Shown here one piece after another: positions 17,654 to 26,232 of a DNA stretch of 37,180 nt (position 1 is its first letter; each line of letters opens with the position of its first letter). The notes under the pieces are model-generated. The model was given only the letters and a program-made list of their open reading frames with translations. It was not told the origin of the DNA and did no database searches. Origin of the DNA: Pseudomonadota bacterium. Lineage in GTDB: Bacteria; Bdellovibrionota_B; Oligoflexia; Oligoflexales; CAIYRB01. A program made the position numbers and the translations under genes. Where the stretch lies: assembly GCA_026390445.1 (NCBI GenBank), contig JAPLFX010000007.1:1-37180 (forward strand), given 5' to 3'.

Positions 17654-20600
17654 ATGCGGCGAGCATTGAAGACCCTTTCCGTGGTGTCTGCTGGAGTAGC
17701 ATCGCTAGTGGTGGCCTTGCTTGGCTTGGTGGTGGCAGGATTTTTTTGGCCATCGCTTTTGCTGAACACGGTAAGCTTACGTGTCGCTGCGACCATGGCT
17801 GCGACCCAGGGTATTTACCTGCAATGGGATCATGCCGAAGTCCATGCCTCCAGCCAGCACACTTGGATTAAATCGCTTGAACTACAGTTAACTCATGTTT
17901 GCGCGCAATTGCCCGCCTATCACCTGTCGACTTGTTTACCTGAGGTCTATGCGGCTGTTGCAGTCGATGTCCATCCTGATCATGTTCGTGTGGTCAGCGT
18001 TGGTCCGGTAAGGTTGCTTGGTGAGCAGTTGGCACTTGGTCCGATGCCGGACACCGGGGATGCGAATCCTTCGCCTATAGACTGGGCACGCATACCGCGC
18101 CCCCTCTGGCTTAAAGGCACGCAGTTGCAGGCGGTGCAGATCGAGTGGAAAGAGGTGAGTGCGCAGGGAGCTGGGTGGCGTGTCGACGGCGGCGTGCAGC
18201 TGCGAGTGACACCGCTGACGTCGGACCAGCCGTCGTCTGTTGCACCCTCGAGTGTCGAGATGTCGTTGCATGTTGCGCCGTTTTGCTTGCGACAAGGGCC
18301 AGTGACCTTGGACGGTTGCGTCGGCGTAGGTGACGCGACGGTGCGCTTGGCGGTGATCAACAATCTGTTTGCCTTGACGCAGCTCGGACCCTTAGATGTC
18401 AAAGCCAAGACGCTTAGCTTGAGATGGCCTGATCAGGTCGCCGCACCTGCATCAGGGCCGCAAGCGTCGCAAGCGCAGAGCACAACGTGGCCTTTGCCAC
18501 CTGTGCTGCAATCGGCGCGCTTGATGCCTATGCGGATCCAAGTGGACGCATGGCAGCTGCAGAGTGGTGCTTTGGCGGTTAGCGGTGGCTTGGATGCGAG
18601 TCTGGTGCAGCAAGGCGAGACCCTGGTGGTGGGGGCTAAGCTCGGTAAATCCTGCGCCGAGGCGAGTTCGTCGGGCGTGCGTGGCTGCTTTGCGAAGGTG
18701 CAGGGTGAGGTCACTGCGGCATTGCAGGGCGGGGTCTTGAGCCTAGCTCAGGTTGGCCCCTTTGAGGCGCTGGGTGGCGAGCTGCAGCTCAAACGTGAAG
18801 CGGTGCCGAAGCCGGCTGCTGCGACCAGCAGTTCGTTTAACTTAGGCGAGGTTCTCAACCCGACAGCATCGTTGGTGCCGACTTGGCTGCAGCGCGCCCA
18901 TTTAGCGCCGGTGCGCGTCGAGCTAGGTCAAATCGATCTGGTACAAGACGATCGTCATATCAGCGGCGGTGTGACGCTTGAGGGCCAGTCGATGGGTGAT
19001 CATGCGCAGTGGCGCCTAGACGTGAATGGCAAGGGTGACGGTAAAGGTCCGCTGCACACTGCAGTCGCCGACGTGCGACTGACAAGCGGACAGGGTCATT
19101 TTTCTGCGCCTTGGAAGTTGCAGGCGCAGGGCCTTGCGACCTTGAACAAAGGCGGCGAGGTGGTCGTCAAGGCGACGACGCGCAATGTGGCGCCGGGGGT
19201 GGTTGAGTTTCACCTTCAAGCCGCGACGAAGAAGGAGGACCAACGAGCTGTCGCAGATCTCGCCGGGACACTGAATGACCGCGGAGTCTCGGCCGAGTTG
19301 GCAGGCTCGCTCGTTGGCGTCGTGCCAAATGTCCAACGCCTAACGCTCGATGCATGCCGGATCAACCTAGGTTGGCATCATGTCTGGCCCGATCAAGGTC
19401 AGTTCAACCTTGGCTGTGGTGTCGGCATTCTCCTCGAACGCTTGCCGCACCAAGATGAGGTGCCTCTGGATTGGCCGTCTGCAATTCAGCTGCAGCTTGG
19501 TGCTGCCGTGAACACACCTCTGCCCCCTTCTGCAAAAGGTGCGGTCCAAGGCGCGTTGCATGTGGACTTGGTGCCGATCAGAACGCGTGAATTCACGGCG
19601 ACAAGCACGACGGCCGTGACGGTGAGTGGAGACCTTAGTGGGTGGCCGCATAGTTTACACATGTATGTCGATTCAACGACCGACTTGAACATTCCGGACT
19701 TTGGCGCTTTGGTCAAATCCCTCGGTGCTAGTAAATATGCCGTCCCCGCGCCGCTGAACGCACTTCGCGGCCATATATCGGCGCAGATCCGAGGCAGTGG
19801 TGATCTAGCTAACGGCGGCATCGTGGTACCGTTGATCTTTCGTTCTCGGCTTAAATCGGGTGAACCCGGAAAAGACGACGTCCAGCACCTTGATACCAAC
19901 GTCATCGGAACACTCCGCTTGGATCCTTTGGGCGATGCGGTGGCACCCCAGCTGGAGGTGAAGGCGGAGCTTAGCGATGTGCAGCTGGCACTGCCTCGTA
20001 TCACTCTGGCCGATGGCGCCGCGCCGCAGTTGTTCCCGGATAAGCGCATGCGTTCGACGAAGGCGGTGCGCGCTGAGGCGGTGTCGCGAGGCGTCCTCGA
20101 AAACCAGCATCCGGATATTCTCGTAGGACCTCCCGCGCCTCCGGCTCCGGATGCATTCAAGTATCAGGTCGAGGTGGTATCACCGCCAACAAATCCACTG
20201 CATCTCGTGTCGAATCTGGCGAAGGCACCGATCCCCATCGCCGTCGCGGTCACTGCAAGCAGTGACACGACGCCTCGCGGCCATGCTCTGGTGCGAGAGT
20301 TTCCACTCAACCTGTTTCGGCGGCAAGCCTACGTCGATCGCTTCGACGTCGAGTTCTTGAGTCCGCAGGCTGCGCCGACGATCGACGGCAAGCTGCGGGT
20401 CGAATACACCGATTACACCATCACGATTTTGATCCTTGGTACCCTGAAGTCGCCTCAGGTCGTCCTGAGTAGCCAGCCGCCGCGGCCGCAAAACCAGCTG
20501 ATCGCCGTCCTGCTCTTTGGCAAGGAGATGAACGAGCTGGATGATGATCAGCTGAAGTCGGTCGACAATTTCGGTGGTGCAGCGGCTGATGGCGCATTAA

Positions 20601-20860
20601 GCTTGGCCTCGATGTACCTGCTCGCTTCGACGCCAGTGCAGAGCGTCGGCTATAATCCGCAGAGTCATGCCTTTACCGCCAAGATTACCGTCGGTAAGGG
20701 GACCTCCGTGAATATAGGCTCCGACCTTGGCGATTATCAAAAGCTTGGGGTACAAAAGAGGCTGGCGCGCGATTGGTCCGTTGAGACCTATATTGAGCGC
20801 AATACCGATGCTGATACCGAAGCTGTGACGGCCTTGCTCGAGTGGAGCCGGCGCTTTTAA
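17654..20860 (+). CDS. tamB: TamB-like translocation and assembly module protein (DUF490)
   Basis: 1068 residues from the ATG at 17654, with GAGGAA eight bases upstream inside the end of tamA. One N-terminal membrane helix (VASLVVALLGLVVAGFFW) anchors it in the inner membrane. The long middle consists of beta-strand repeats without cysteine-rich or enzymatic motifs, as in AsmA/TamB proteins. The last about 300 residues contain the DUF490 pattern: IDGKLRVEYTDYTITILILG, then QNQLIAVLLFGKEMNELDDDQL, ASMYLLASTPVQSVGYNPQ, and the C-terminal LLEWSRRF. TamB bridges inner and outer membranes with TamA and is now also linked to phospholipid transport. It is shorter than the E. coli protein (about 1260 residues). 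Confidence 0.92.
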   Translation: MRRALKTLSVVSAGVASLVVALLGLVVAGFFWPSLLLNTVSLRVAATMAATQGIYLQWDHAEVHASSQHTWIKSLELQLTHVCAQLPAYHLSTCLPEVYAAVAVDVHPDHVRVVSVGPVRLLGEQLALGPMPDTGDANPSPIDWARIPRPLWLKGTQLQAVQIEWKEVSAQGAGWRVDGGVQLRVTPLTSDQPSSVAPSSVEMSLHVAPFCLRQGPVTLDGCVGVGDATVRLAVINNLFALTQLGPLDVKAKTLSLRWPDQVAAPASGPQASQAQSTTWPLPPVLQSARLMPMRIQVDAWQLQSGALAVSGGLDASLVQQGETLVVGAKLGKSCAEASSSGVRGCFAKVQGEVTAALQGGVLSLAQVGPFEALGGELQLKREAVPKPAAATSSSFNLGEVLNPTASLVPTWLQRAHLAPVRVELGQIDLVQDDRHISGGVTLEGQSMGDHAQWRLDVNGKGDGKGPLHTAVADVRLTSGQGHFSAPWKLQAQGLATLNKGGEVVVKATTRNVAPGVVEFHLQAATKKEDQRAVADLAGTLNDRGVSAELAGSLVGVVPNVQRLTLDACRINLGWHHVWPDQGQFNLGCGVGILLERLPHQDEVPLDWPSAIQLQLGAAVNTPLPPSAKGAVQGALHVDLVPIRTREFTATSTTAVTVSGDLSGWPHSLHMYVDSTTDLNIPDFGALVKSLGASKYAVPAPLNALRGHISAQIRGSGDLANGGIVVPLIFRSRLKSGEPGKDDVQHLDTNVIGTLRLDPLGDAVAPQLEVKAELSDVQLALPRITLADGAAPQLFPDKRMRSTKAVRAEAVSRGVLENQHPDILVGPPAPPAPDAFKYQVEVVSPPTNPLHLVSNLAKAPIPIAVAVTASSDTTPRGHALVREFPLNLFRRQAYVDRFDVEFLSPQAAPTIDGKLRVEYTDYTITILILGTLKSPQVVLSSQPPRPQNQLIAVLLFGKEMNELDDDQLKSVDNFGGAAADGALSLASMYLLASTPVQSVGYNPQSHAFTAKITVGKGTSVNIGSDLGDYQKLGVQKRLARDWSVETYIERNTDADTEAVTALLEWSRRF

Positions 20861-20876
20861 CCGGAGATGTTTAGCC

Positions 20877-21608
20877 ATGACGACTGCCCTTGCTGCTGCC
20901 TTTAAAACGATTGTCGAGGCTCGCCGCACGCATCGGGTGTTCGATCCTCATGCACCTTTTGATGGCGCTGCAGTGGAGCGCAGCTTGACCCTGGCTAGCT
21001 ACTCCGCCAACAGCAGTAACCTGCAGCTGTGGGGCTTCTACCGAGTACGGAGCGCAGACAAGCTCAAGCTTCTGGCCGACGCATGCCTCGGTCAGAAAGC
21101 GGCTCGGTCCTCGCGCGAGATGGTGGTGTTTGTCACCCGTCGTGATCTCTGGCGGTCTAGAGCGCAGTTTATGGCGGCGCACCTACGTCGTGTCTTTGCC
21201 CCGAATATCGGACCAGAGCAGCAACGCATTCTCAGCTACTACGAAAAGTTGATTCCCTTTCTTTATCTGAACGACCCCTTTGGCCTCATCGGTTATGCCA
21301 AATATCTGACGATGCAGGTCGTCGGCCTGTTCAGGCCGATGGTTCGCCAAGTGCGCAGCCGCGACTTGGATATCGTCGTGCACAAGAGCTGCGCCCTGGC
21401 CGCTCAAACCTTCATGCTCGGCATCAAGGCGGAAGGTTACGACACCTGCCCGATGGAGGGGTTTGACAGCCACTTGGTGAAAAAGTTACTTGGTCTGCCG
21501 AGGGGGGCTCAAATTAACATGGTCGTTGCGGTTGGGCCAGTCGCTGCGACGACTCCGGAGCCGCCACGTATTCGGGTTGAGGAGCGCGAAGTGGTGTTCA
21601 CCGTTTGA
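20877..21608 (+). CDS. Nitroreductase family flavoprotein
   Basis: 243 residues starting 17 bases after tamB. The N-terminus IVEARRTHRVFDP carries the RR-x-xRxF motif that contacts FMN. The segment LASYSANSSNLQLWGFYRV matches the family's 'ApSa-N-Q-pW' strand, and CALAAQTFMLGIKAEGYDTCPMEGFD is the C-terminal core that covers the flavin. An insert of about 45 residues in the middle (around SYYEKLIPFLYLNDPFGLIGYAKYL) may replace the usual substrate-binding helix. Reduction of a nitro compound, quinone or other substrate with NAD(P)H is expected; the physiological substrate is unknown. It probably shares the tamAB transcript, and it converges on the next minus-strand gene. Confidence 0.88.
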   Translation: MTTALAAAFKTIVEARRTHRVFDPHAPFDGAAVERSLTLASYSANSSNLQLWGFYRVRSADKLKLLADACLGQKAARSSREMVVFVTRRDLWRSRAQFMAAHLRRVFAPNIGPEQQRILSYYEKLIPFLYLNDPFGLIGYAKYLTMQVVGLFRPMVRQVRSRDLDIVVHKSCALAAQTFMLGIKAEGYDTCPMEGFDSHLVKKLLGLPRGAQINMVVAVGPVAATTPEPPRIRVEEREVVFTV

Positions 21609-21610
21609 CT

Positions 21611-21817
21611 TCAAATATCCAGCATTGACTCGGCGCTCACCGAGACCTGGCGCTTTTCCCTTGGCCGACGCAGATCCCAGACGATGCGTGCGCGGTGTGG
21701 CTTTTCGATCTTTGGCGAGTCGCTAGGCTCGCCGGCGGGAGGTGGGTAACCAAGGGCTCGCATGGCTTCTTCCAGGGTCCGCCTGAAGCGTGACTTGTTC
21801 GGGACTGCGGGTTCCAT
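21611..21817 (-). CDS. Small hypothetical protein, 68 residues
   Basis: The ATG at 21817 has AGGAG six bases upstream, which supports a real gene. The protein has a KSRFRRTLEEAMRALGYPPP segment that may form one amphipathic helix, a proline-rich stretch, and a basic region (HRARIVWDLRRPREKRQ). No membrane segment or signal peptide is seen and no family is recognised. It begins 19 bases after the stop of the receiver-domain gene, so the two are probably cotranscribed and may act together. Confidence 0.55.
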   Translation of the reverse strand: MEPAVPNKSRFRRTLEEAMRALGYPPPAGEPSDSPKIEKPHRARIVWDLRRPREKRQVSVSAESMLDI

Positions 21818-21836
21818 CTAGGACTCCTCTACTAAT

Positions 21837-22271
21837 CTAATTGGCCTCGGCTAAGTTGCCATCGACGGGAAGCGGCTGCGACCTCGCAATGATACCGGCC
21901 TTGGCCAAGCTGTTGACTCGGGACACCAAGTTAGTGAGTGGACTGCTTTTACAAAAAACATCCACGGCCGCTATGGGCAGACCAACGCCCTGAGCGTCGG
22001 TTGTCTCGTCGGCCGCTAGCAGCACGGGCAGCCCTGGGAAAAACGCCCGGGCGTATTCGGCGATTTCACGGCCTTGCAGCGGGCCAATCTGGGTATCGGC
22101 AAGGAGGACATCGCAGTCGCCAAGGTAGCCGATGGAACCCAGGTCCGCTAAGGTGCGCTTGGTGATGACCTCAATGCCCGAGGCTGCCGCAAGGGTTGTA
22201 AAGGCGTGGCTAAAATCAAGATCCTCGCTCATGAATAGGACTTTGATCCTTGGGCGCATGGAACTAGGCAT
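21837..22271 (-). CDS. Stand-alone receiver-like response regulator
   Basis: 144 residues; the ATG at 22271 has GGAGG five bases upstream. The fold order is that of a CheY-type receiver: a first strand KVLFMSEDLDF with the acidic pair (E16, D17), the strand CDVLLADT with the likely phosphorylated Asp59, a strand LPVLLAADE, and the lysine strand AVDVFCKSSPL with Lys108. No output domain follows; the last 25 residues are low in structure. It may work like a single-domain regulator that binds a partner, perhaps the 68-residue protein encoded just after it. No histidine kinase lies next to it. Confidence 0.8.
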   Translation of the reverse strand: MPSSMRPRIKVLFMSEDLDFSHAFTTLAAASGIEVITKRTLADLGSIGYLGDCDVLLADTQIGPLQGREIAEYARAFFPGLPVLLAADETTDAQGVGLPIAAVDVFCKSSPLTNLVSRVNSLAKAGIIARSQPLPVDGNLAEAN

Positions 22272-22316
22272 GGGGGCCTCCGATACTTTAACGATGGGAC
22301 TAGGTGCTGTTTAACC

Positions 22317-22344
22317 ATAGTAAGTAAAAAGCAGCGATGGTCAA
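22317..22344 (-). promoter_or_regulatory. Candidate promoter for the receiver gene
   Basis: On the minus strand TTGACC (22344-22339) and TACTAT (22322-22317) are separated by 16 bases, about 45 bases upstream of the ATG at 22271. Confidence 0.4.
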
Positions 22345-22464
22345 GGCACTAGCCAATTGTGATTGTACGCTAAATCCGAAGGCGCCCGGTAAAATTCTTA
22401 TAGCCCCCTGAAATCCAAGTGATTATAGATGGTTGTTTAGACTCGGGAACTTCGTTGCATCAAT

Positions 22465-22519
22465 CCTGCTCTCCAGCCTTCCCGCACTCCAAGTTTTTGG
22501 GCAGCGGCTTTATTCCACG
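22465..22519. repeat. 55-bp dispersed repeat, copy B
   Basis: Second copy of the repeat at 13724-13778, 47 of 55 identical, same orientation relative to its downstream gene. The hairpin around the T run is kept with a changed base (CCAA/TTGG here, CCCA/TGGG in copy A), and an outer CCGC/GCGG pairing is possible. It ends 88 bases before the ATG of the secreted hydrolase. The rest of the 336-base gap (22272-22607) holds the receiver promoter and no gene that I can support. Confidence 0.65.
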
Positions 22520-22607
22520 GAGGTGGAGGCTCAGGTAAAAAAAGCTGGGCGCGGGCATTAAGTGGCCGTATACCTCATGCATCTCATCCTTTTTTACGGA
22601 GCTTGTC

Positions 22608-24131
22608 ATGAAAAGTGTGGTTGCTCTACTCGTCAGCGCCTGTGCTTTCATCTCGTTTAATGCGCAGGCCGATATCAGGACCGAAGACTCTGCGAACCAG
22701 CTGGTGGTTGCGGCGGAGCATCCGACGGCGGCCTTGGTGTTATTTCCAGGCGCCTATGTCGACGCCAAGCAATATAGCTCCTTGGCCGAGGCGATCGTCT
22801 TGCGATCGTCGGGGGAGGTTGCGGTGTTTGTGCCGCACTTCACCGGCAAGATTGCCAACCCCCTCGAATCCCAGAGCCGCGTTCAGGCAGCCATCGACTT
22901 TCTTCGCAGCGAAGGCGTGGCCCAACCCAACACCAGGGTTTTTGTCGGCGGCCATTCTGAAGGCGGCATCATCGCCACCTTGGTACCTGAGTCCTTAAAG
23001 TTGCCCGGCCTGATTCTTCTTGGTAGCTACCTGCCGCACACGATCGTGATCGGCAAGCAGCTCAGCACCTTTCCCATCCCGACCTTAACCCTAGGCGGCG
23101 AGCTCGATGGCCTGACTGGTCTAAACTACTTGGCGCGCGAATTTGCCACGCTGCAGCTGTTGACTGCTAAGGATGCGAGCGTCTTTGGCAGTAAACCGGT
23201 CGTGGTGCTGCCAGGGGTTAGCCACATGCAGTTTGCTGACGGCGCGGCGCTTCAGGGTGACAGTATCAAGCCGGAGCAAAGTTTAGCCGCCTCGCATCAG
23301 GCTATGGCCGAAGTCATCGTCGACTTTATGGCGGTGCAGACTCGGCTATCTGGAGTTGAGTCTCAAGCCGCGTTGAAGGCCTTAAAGGGACAAGTTGCGG
23401 CCACGCAAACCATGTTGCTGCCTTACGCACTCGCGTCTAGTGCCGAACCTAAAGTCTGCAGCGACGTACAAAAAGCCGCCACTACATGGGTCGATGCCCA
23501 AGCTTGGGACCGTATTAACATCGAATCTAAGATCTACCGTCATGGACCTGACGATCTCGCGTTTATCTTGGATAAGTCCTCGGTCGCGCAAGATGGCCAA
23601 TTCTATACCTTGCACTTGCCAGTGTTGATCGACGATGAGGTCGATGTGGCCGACGTCTCAACGGATCACTTCCTGTCGCCGCGCTCCCTTTTTTGTAAAA
23701 TGCGGACAGCCGCAAAATTGGCCGAGGAAACGGGATTTGCCGTGCAGCAGTCTGGTCTAAACTGTGCCGAGCTCAATGCGAAGGTGATCGTCGATACGCT
23801 GGCGACCTTGACTAATCCACAGCAGCGAGCACGCTTGGCGGCGAAATACGGCGACATGTCGACTTGGACATCGGTGAGCACGAATGATGATATGGCTCAT
23901 TCACTGCAACTAGGGCCGTTGCGCATTCGCAGTACACGGGAACAAATTGGTCCAAAATGGGTGTTTGGCGGATTTAGCTTTGGCAAGGCCGCGGACAATA
24001 CATGGCATCTAGACACGGTTGAGCTGGTGACGGGTAACGAGGGATTAGGGAAATTCGCTGGAGCCAATTACTGTAAGGTGATCGCTCCAGCGCGCGTCGT
24101 CGAGTGGGCCACGGTCTTTGGCTTGAAATAA
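22608..24131 (+). CDS. Secreted alpha/beta-hydrolase with a C-terminal domain of unknown function
   Basis: 507 residues; the ATG at 22608 has GGAG six bases upstream. The signal peptide is MKSVVALLVSACAFISFNAQA. Residues about 30-250 are an alpha/beta-hydrolase domain: ALVLFPGAYVDAKQY (oxyanion region), FVGGHSEGG with nucleophile Ser117, TLGGELDGLTG with Asp167, and LPGVSHMQFADG with His206. This arrangement is close to dienelactone-hydrolase or Ser-hydrolase-like esterases (family 'alpha/beta hydrolase 5'). The second half (about 280-507) has several cysteines and no motif I know. It may be an esterase acting on envelope or environmental polymers; the flanking GH5 gene and the 55-bp repeat shared with a glycan-type gene support a carbohydrate-related context. 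Confidence 0.82.
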   Translation: MKSVVALLVSACAFISFNAQADIRTEDSANQLVVAAEHPTAALVLFPGAYVDAKQYSSLAEAIVLRSSGEVAVFVPHFTGKIANPLESQSRVQAAIDFLRSEGVAQPNTRVFVGGHSEGGIIATLVPESLKLPGLILLGSYLPHTIVIGKQLSTFPIPTLTLGGELDGLTGLNYLAREFATLQLLTAKDASVFGSKPVVVLPGVSHMQFADGAALQGDSIKPEQSLAASHQAMAEVIVDFMAVQTRLSGVESQAALKALKGQVAATQTMLLPYALASSAEPKVCSDVQKAATTWVDAQAWDRINIESKIYRHGPDDLAFILDKSSVAQDGQFYTLHLPVLIDDEVDVADVSTDHFLSPRSLFCKMRTAAKLAEETGFAVQQSGLNCAELNAKVIVDTLATLTNPQQRARLAAKYGDMSTWTSVSTNDDMAHSLQLGPLRIRSTREQIGPKWVFGGFSFGKAADNTWHLDTVELVTGNEGLGKFAGANYCKVIAPARVVEWATVFGLK

Positions 24132-24150
24132 GTCAACATCGGACTTCAAG

Positions 24151-24178
24151 GGGCCGCCAGCCTTAAGGTTGGCGGTCC
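24151..24178. terminator. Stem-loop between convergent genes
   Basis: A 12-bp stem with two G-T pairs and a TTAA loop lies between the hydrolase stop and the end of the GH5 gene, whose TAA stop is in the loop. There is no T tract on either side, so it may be a bidirectional transcript end or an RNA-stabilising hairpin rather than a classical intrinsic terminator. Confidence 0.5.
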
Positions 24179-25815
24179 AGCAGCGGCTTCAATAATTTCA
24201 GCTTGTCCTGGTTTAGAACCTTCCAGCTGGAGTCCGAGTAGAGGCCGCCGGTATCTCCGGAGTTTTGGTTCATGGCCCAATAGAAGAAATTGGGAATGTT
24301 TTTTTGTTGGATATAAGCAAGGAAAGCATCGTTCCAAGTCTTGTCGAGGCCGACATAGGTGCCGCCGAATTCGCCGAAGACGAGGCAATAGCCCTGGTCT
24401 TTTAAGTAGCCAAAGTGCTCATCCCAGATCGTCGCCATATTGCCTGGGAAGCCAGCGACATTGAAGTAGGATTGCTGATACACCGAGGGTCCGTAAACAT
24501 GCGGCGAAAATACCAGGCGTGACTGGGGAATATGTGGGGCATTGGTCGCGGCTTCGAACAGGTTTTCGCCCCAAAAAGGGGTGTTGGTCGTTTTGCTGTC
24601 TTTGCCGCCAACACCTTCCATAAACACCAGAATAGTCGGGTTGGTTTTGAGGACTGTTTCAGCACCACGGCTAGCCATTCCAAGCCAGTCGCTCCAGCTG
24701 AGTCCAAAGGGCTCATTAAATAGATCGATGCCAATGACGTTGCTATGGCCTTTGGCGATGGTGGCAAGGGTCTGTAGATCCTTTTGCCATTTATCTTCAG
24801 TATAAGTTGCGCAGCCGGAAGCCGCGACACCTGGTCCTGGTTTGTCCATGAAGTAGCGGTTTTTGCCGCAGTTATGCATATCTAAGAGGACCAGCATGCC
24901 CTTGGACGCAGTGTAGGTTAAGAAGTGATCGATTTCTTCGGGGATCGACTTAAAGCCATCGGCGGCTGGTGTCGTCGGGTCTAGTGATTCAGGTGCAAGT
25001 GGTAGGCGCCATGCATTAAATCCGAGCGATGCCATCTCGTCGATGAAGCTCTCCATGCTGCGACCGGTCCAAAGGCCTGCTAATCTTAGGCTGATATTGG
25101 TTTGTCCCGAAGAATCCGGGCTAGCACCCTCAAGTCCAAACCAGTTGACGCCTTTGACGATGATCTTTTTGCCACGGTTATAGATGTCACCGCCTTGGAT
25201 ATAGAACGATTGGTTGCGATTGACGCAGTACCCGCCGACATCGTCAAAACCCGGCTTAACTCGCCCATCAGGGCCGTAGCATTTTGCTGCAGGCTCAAGA
25301 CCTCCGGTCGCTGGGTCGGGTCCGCTTGGCAGCGGGGTGGGGGCGGGAGTGCTGACGGGAGTGCTGACGGGAGTGCCGCCTGTATTGGCTGTTGGTGCGC
25401 CTTGGCTTATCTTGCAAATTGCGATGTCGGTCTTGAATTCCGGCGTGTTGATCAGGTAATCGCGCTTCGCCGCGTCATCACAGGCTCTATATAGTGCAGT
25501 GCCAACAGTGTCGGTATAGGTAAGAGAGATATGGTAGGTACCTTGCGCGACCATCACAATGGGGTTGGATGCGGTATTGGCCTTGAATTGATCATGGCGA
25601 AAGGTCTGTGCCACGCTCTTGTGGTCGCCGTCGATGCGTTGCAATGAGATCGCAACGTTCGCCCAATCGGGATCGCCGACTGCGGCTTTATAGTCTGCGA
25701 CCTTAAATGCACTGAGATAAGTGCCCGTCCCGGGTCGGCTAATTTTATGGGTGGTCTGACAACCACCGATGCCGACGATCAGGATTGATAGAAAATAGAA
25801 CATGTTTACTCGCAC
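24163..25815 (-). CDS. GH5 cellulase-type lipoprotein
   Basis: 550 residues; the start is GTG at 25815 with GGAG five bases upstream, and an ATG four codons later is the alternative. The signal peptide ends in IVGIGGC, so Cys19 is lipidated. Residues about 25-135 form an unassigned N-terminal domain. A proline/threonine linker (about 148-165, with repeats of TPVS) leads to a glycoside hydrolase family 5 domain from about 200 on: GVNWFGLEG, FNAWRLPL, LLDMHNCG, acid/base Glu368 in IDLFNEPFG, FSPHVYGPS, nucleophile Glu482 in VFGEFGG, and FFYWAMNQNSGDTGGL. This is the pattern of bacterial endo-beta-1,4-glucanases. As a lipoprotein it would stay at the cell surface or in the periplasm. It is divergent from the second GH5 gene. 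Confidence 0.93.
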   Translation of the reverse strand: MRVNMFYFLSILIVGIGGCQTTHKISRPGTGTYLSAFKVADYKAAVGDPDWANVAISLQRIDGDHKSVAQTFRHDQFKANTASNPIVMVAQGTYHISLTYTDTVGTALYRACDDAAKRDYLINTPEFKTDIAICKISQGAPTANTGGTPVSTPVSTPAPTPLPSGPDPATGGLEPAAKCYGPDGRVKPGFDDVGGYCVNRNQSFYIQGGDIYNRGKKIIVKGVNWFGLEGASPDSSGQTNISLRLAGLWTGRSMESFIDEMASLGFNAWRLPLAPESLDPTTPAADGFKSIPEEIDHFLTYTASKGMLVLLDMHNCGKNRYFMDKPGPGVAASGCATYTEDKWQKDLQTLATIAKGHSNVIGIDLFNEPFGLSWSDWLGMASRGAETVLKTNPTILVFMEGVGGKDSKTTNTPFWGENLFEAATNAPHIPQSRLVFSPHVYGPSVYQQSYFNVAGFPGNMATIWDEHFGYLKDQGYCLVFGEFGGTYVGLDKTWNDAFLAYIQQKNIPNFFYWAMNQNSGDTGGLYSDSSWKVLNQDKLKLLKPLLDRQP

Positions 25816-26092
25816 GCTATCTCCTACATGGCATTTGCCATAAGTCGCAATCTGGTGCGATTCCGCATCCGCGTCGAATCAAACATGAAGCAAGGGTCGT
25901 GCCGACTTGATGGCGTAAAGTAAGTGCCCATAAATAATCAAAGAAATATCTGACGTGGAGTCGATTTAAGCGCGAGTTGCGCGTCGGACGCTCGTTCGTT
26001 TGTCCAATGCACAGGCATTGTCTAATCTATCGACAGTTCATTTCATTCTACGCTGCGCCAGTGTGGCCGAAGTCGATTCCTGCAATAGACCT

Positions 26093-26122
26093 TTGTCAAG
26101 TTGACTCTAGGTCTGCTACAAT
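26093..26122 (+). promoter_or_regulatory. Candidate promoter P1 of the mannanase-type gene
   Basis: TTGTCA (26093-26098) and TACAAT (26117-26122) are 18 bases apart, and TGC before the -10 box makes an extended -10. It would give a leader of about 100 bases. Confidence 0.5.
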
Positions 26123-26124
26123 TA

Positions 26125-26152
26125 TTGACAGACCGATTTTTTAAAATATTAG
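26125..26152 (+). promoter_or_regulatory. Candidate promoter P2 of the mannanase-type gene
   Basis: A perfect TTGACA at 26125-26130 is followed after 16 bases by TATTAG (26147-26152). The -10 box is weaker than in P1. Confidence 0.35.
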
Positions 26153-26232
26153 ACCGCGCTGATGAAGCGCCTGGGCGTGGCTGTGCCACATTGCTCGGCT
26201 GCAGATTCTGCGTCTCATCGGGGGAAAGCCAC

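Larger units (their letters stand above)
25816..26232. other. Divergent regulatory region between two GH5 genes
   Basis: This 417-base gap has no credible gene. It holds a perfect palindrome ATGGCA-TT-TGCCAT at 25828-25841, just upstream of the ribosome binding site of the cellulase gene, and an inverted repeat CAATGC-ACAG-GCATTG at 26005-26020 flanked by TTGTC-like sequence. Two promoter-like sequences for the plus-strand gene lie at the right end and are listed separately. The palindromes are plausible operators for shared control of the two glycosidases. Confidence 0.45.

Noticed and set aside
16789-17796. 335-codon open frame on the minus strand inside tamA and early tamB
   Set aside because: It is the antisense shadow of strongly recognisable tamA and tamB, is rich in Arg, Pro, Ser and Thr, and has no ribosome binding site or domain.
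25354-25384. Tandem DNA repeat of about 14 bases in the cellulase gene
   Set aside because: It simply encodes the proline/threonine linker repeats of the lipoprotein and is not an independent element.
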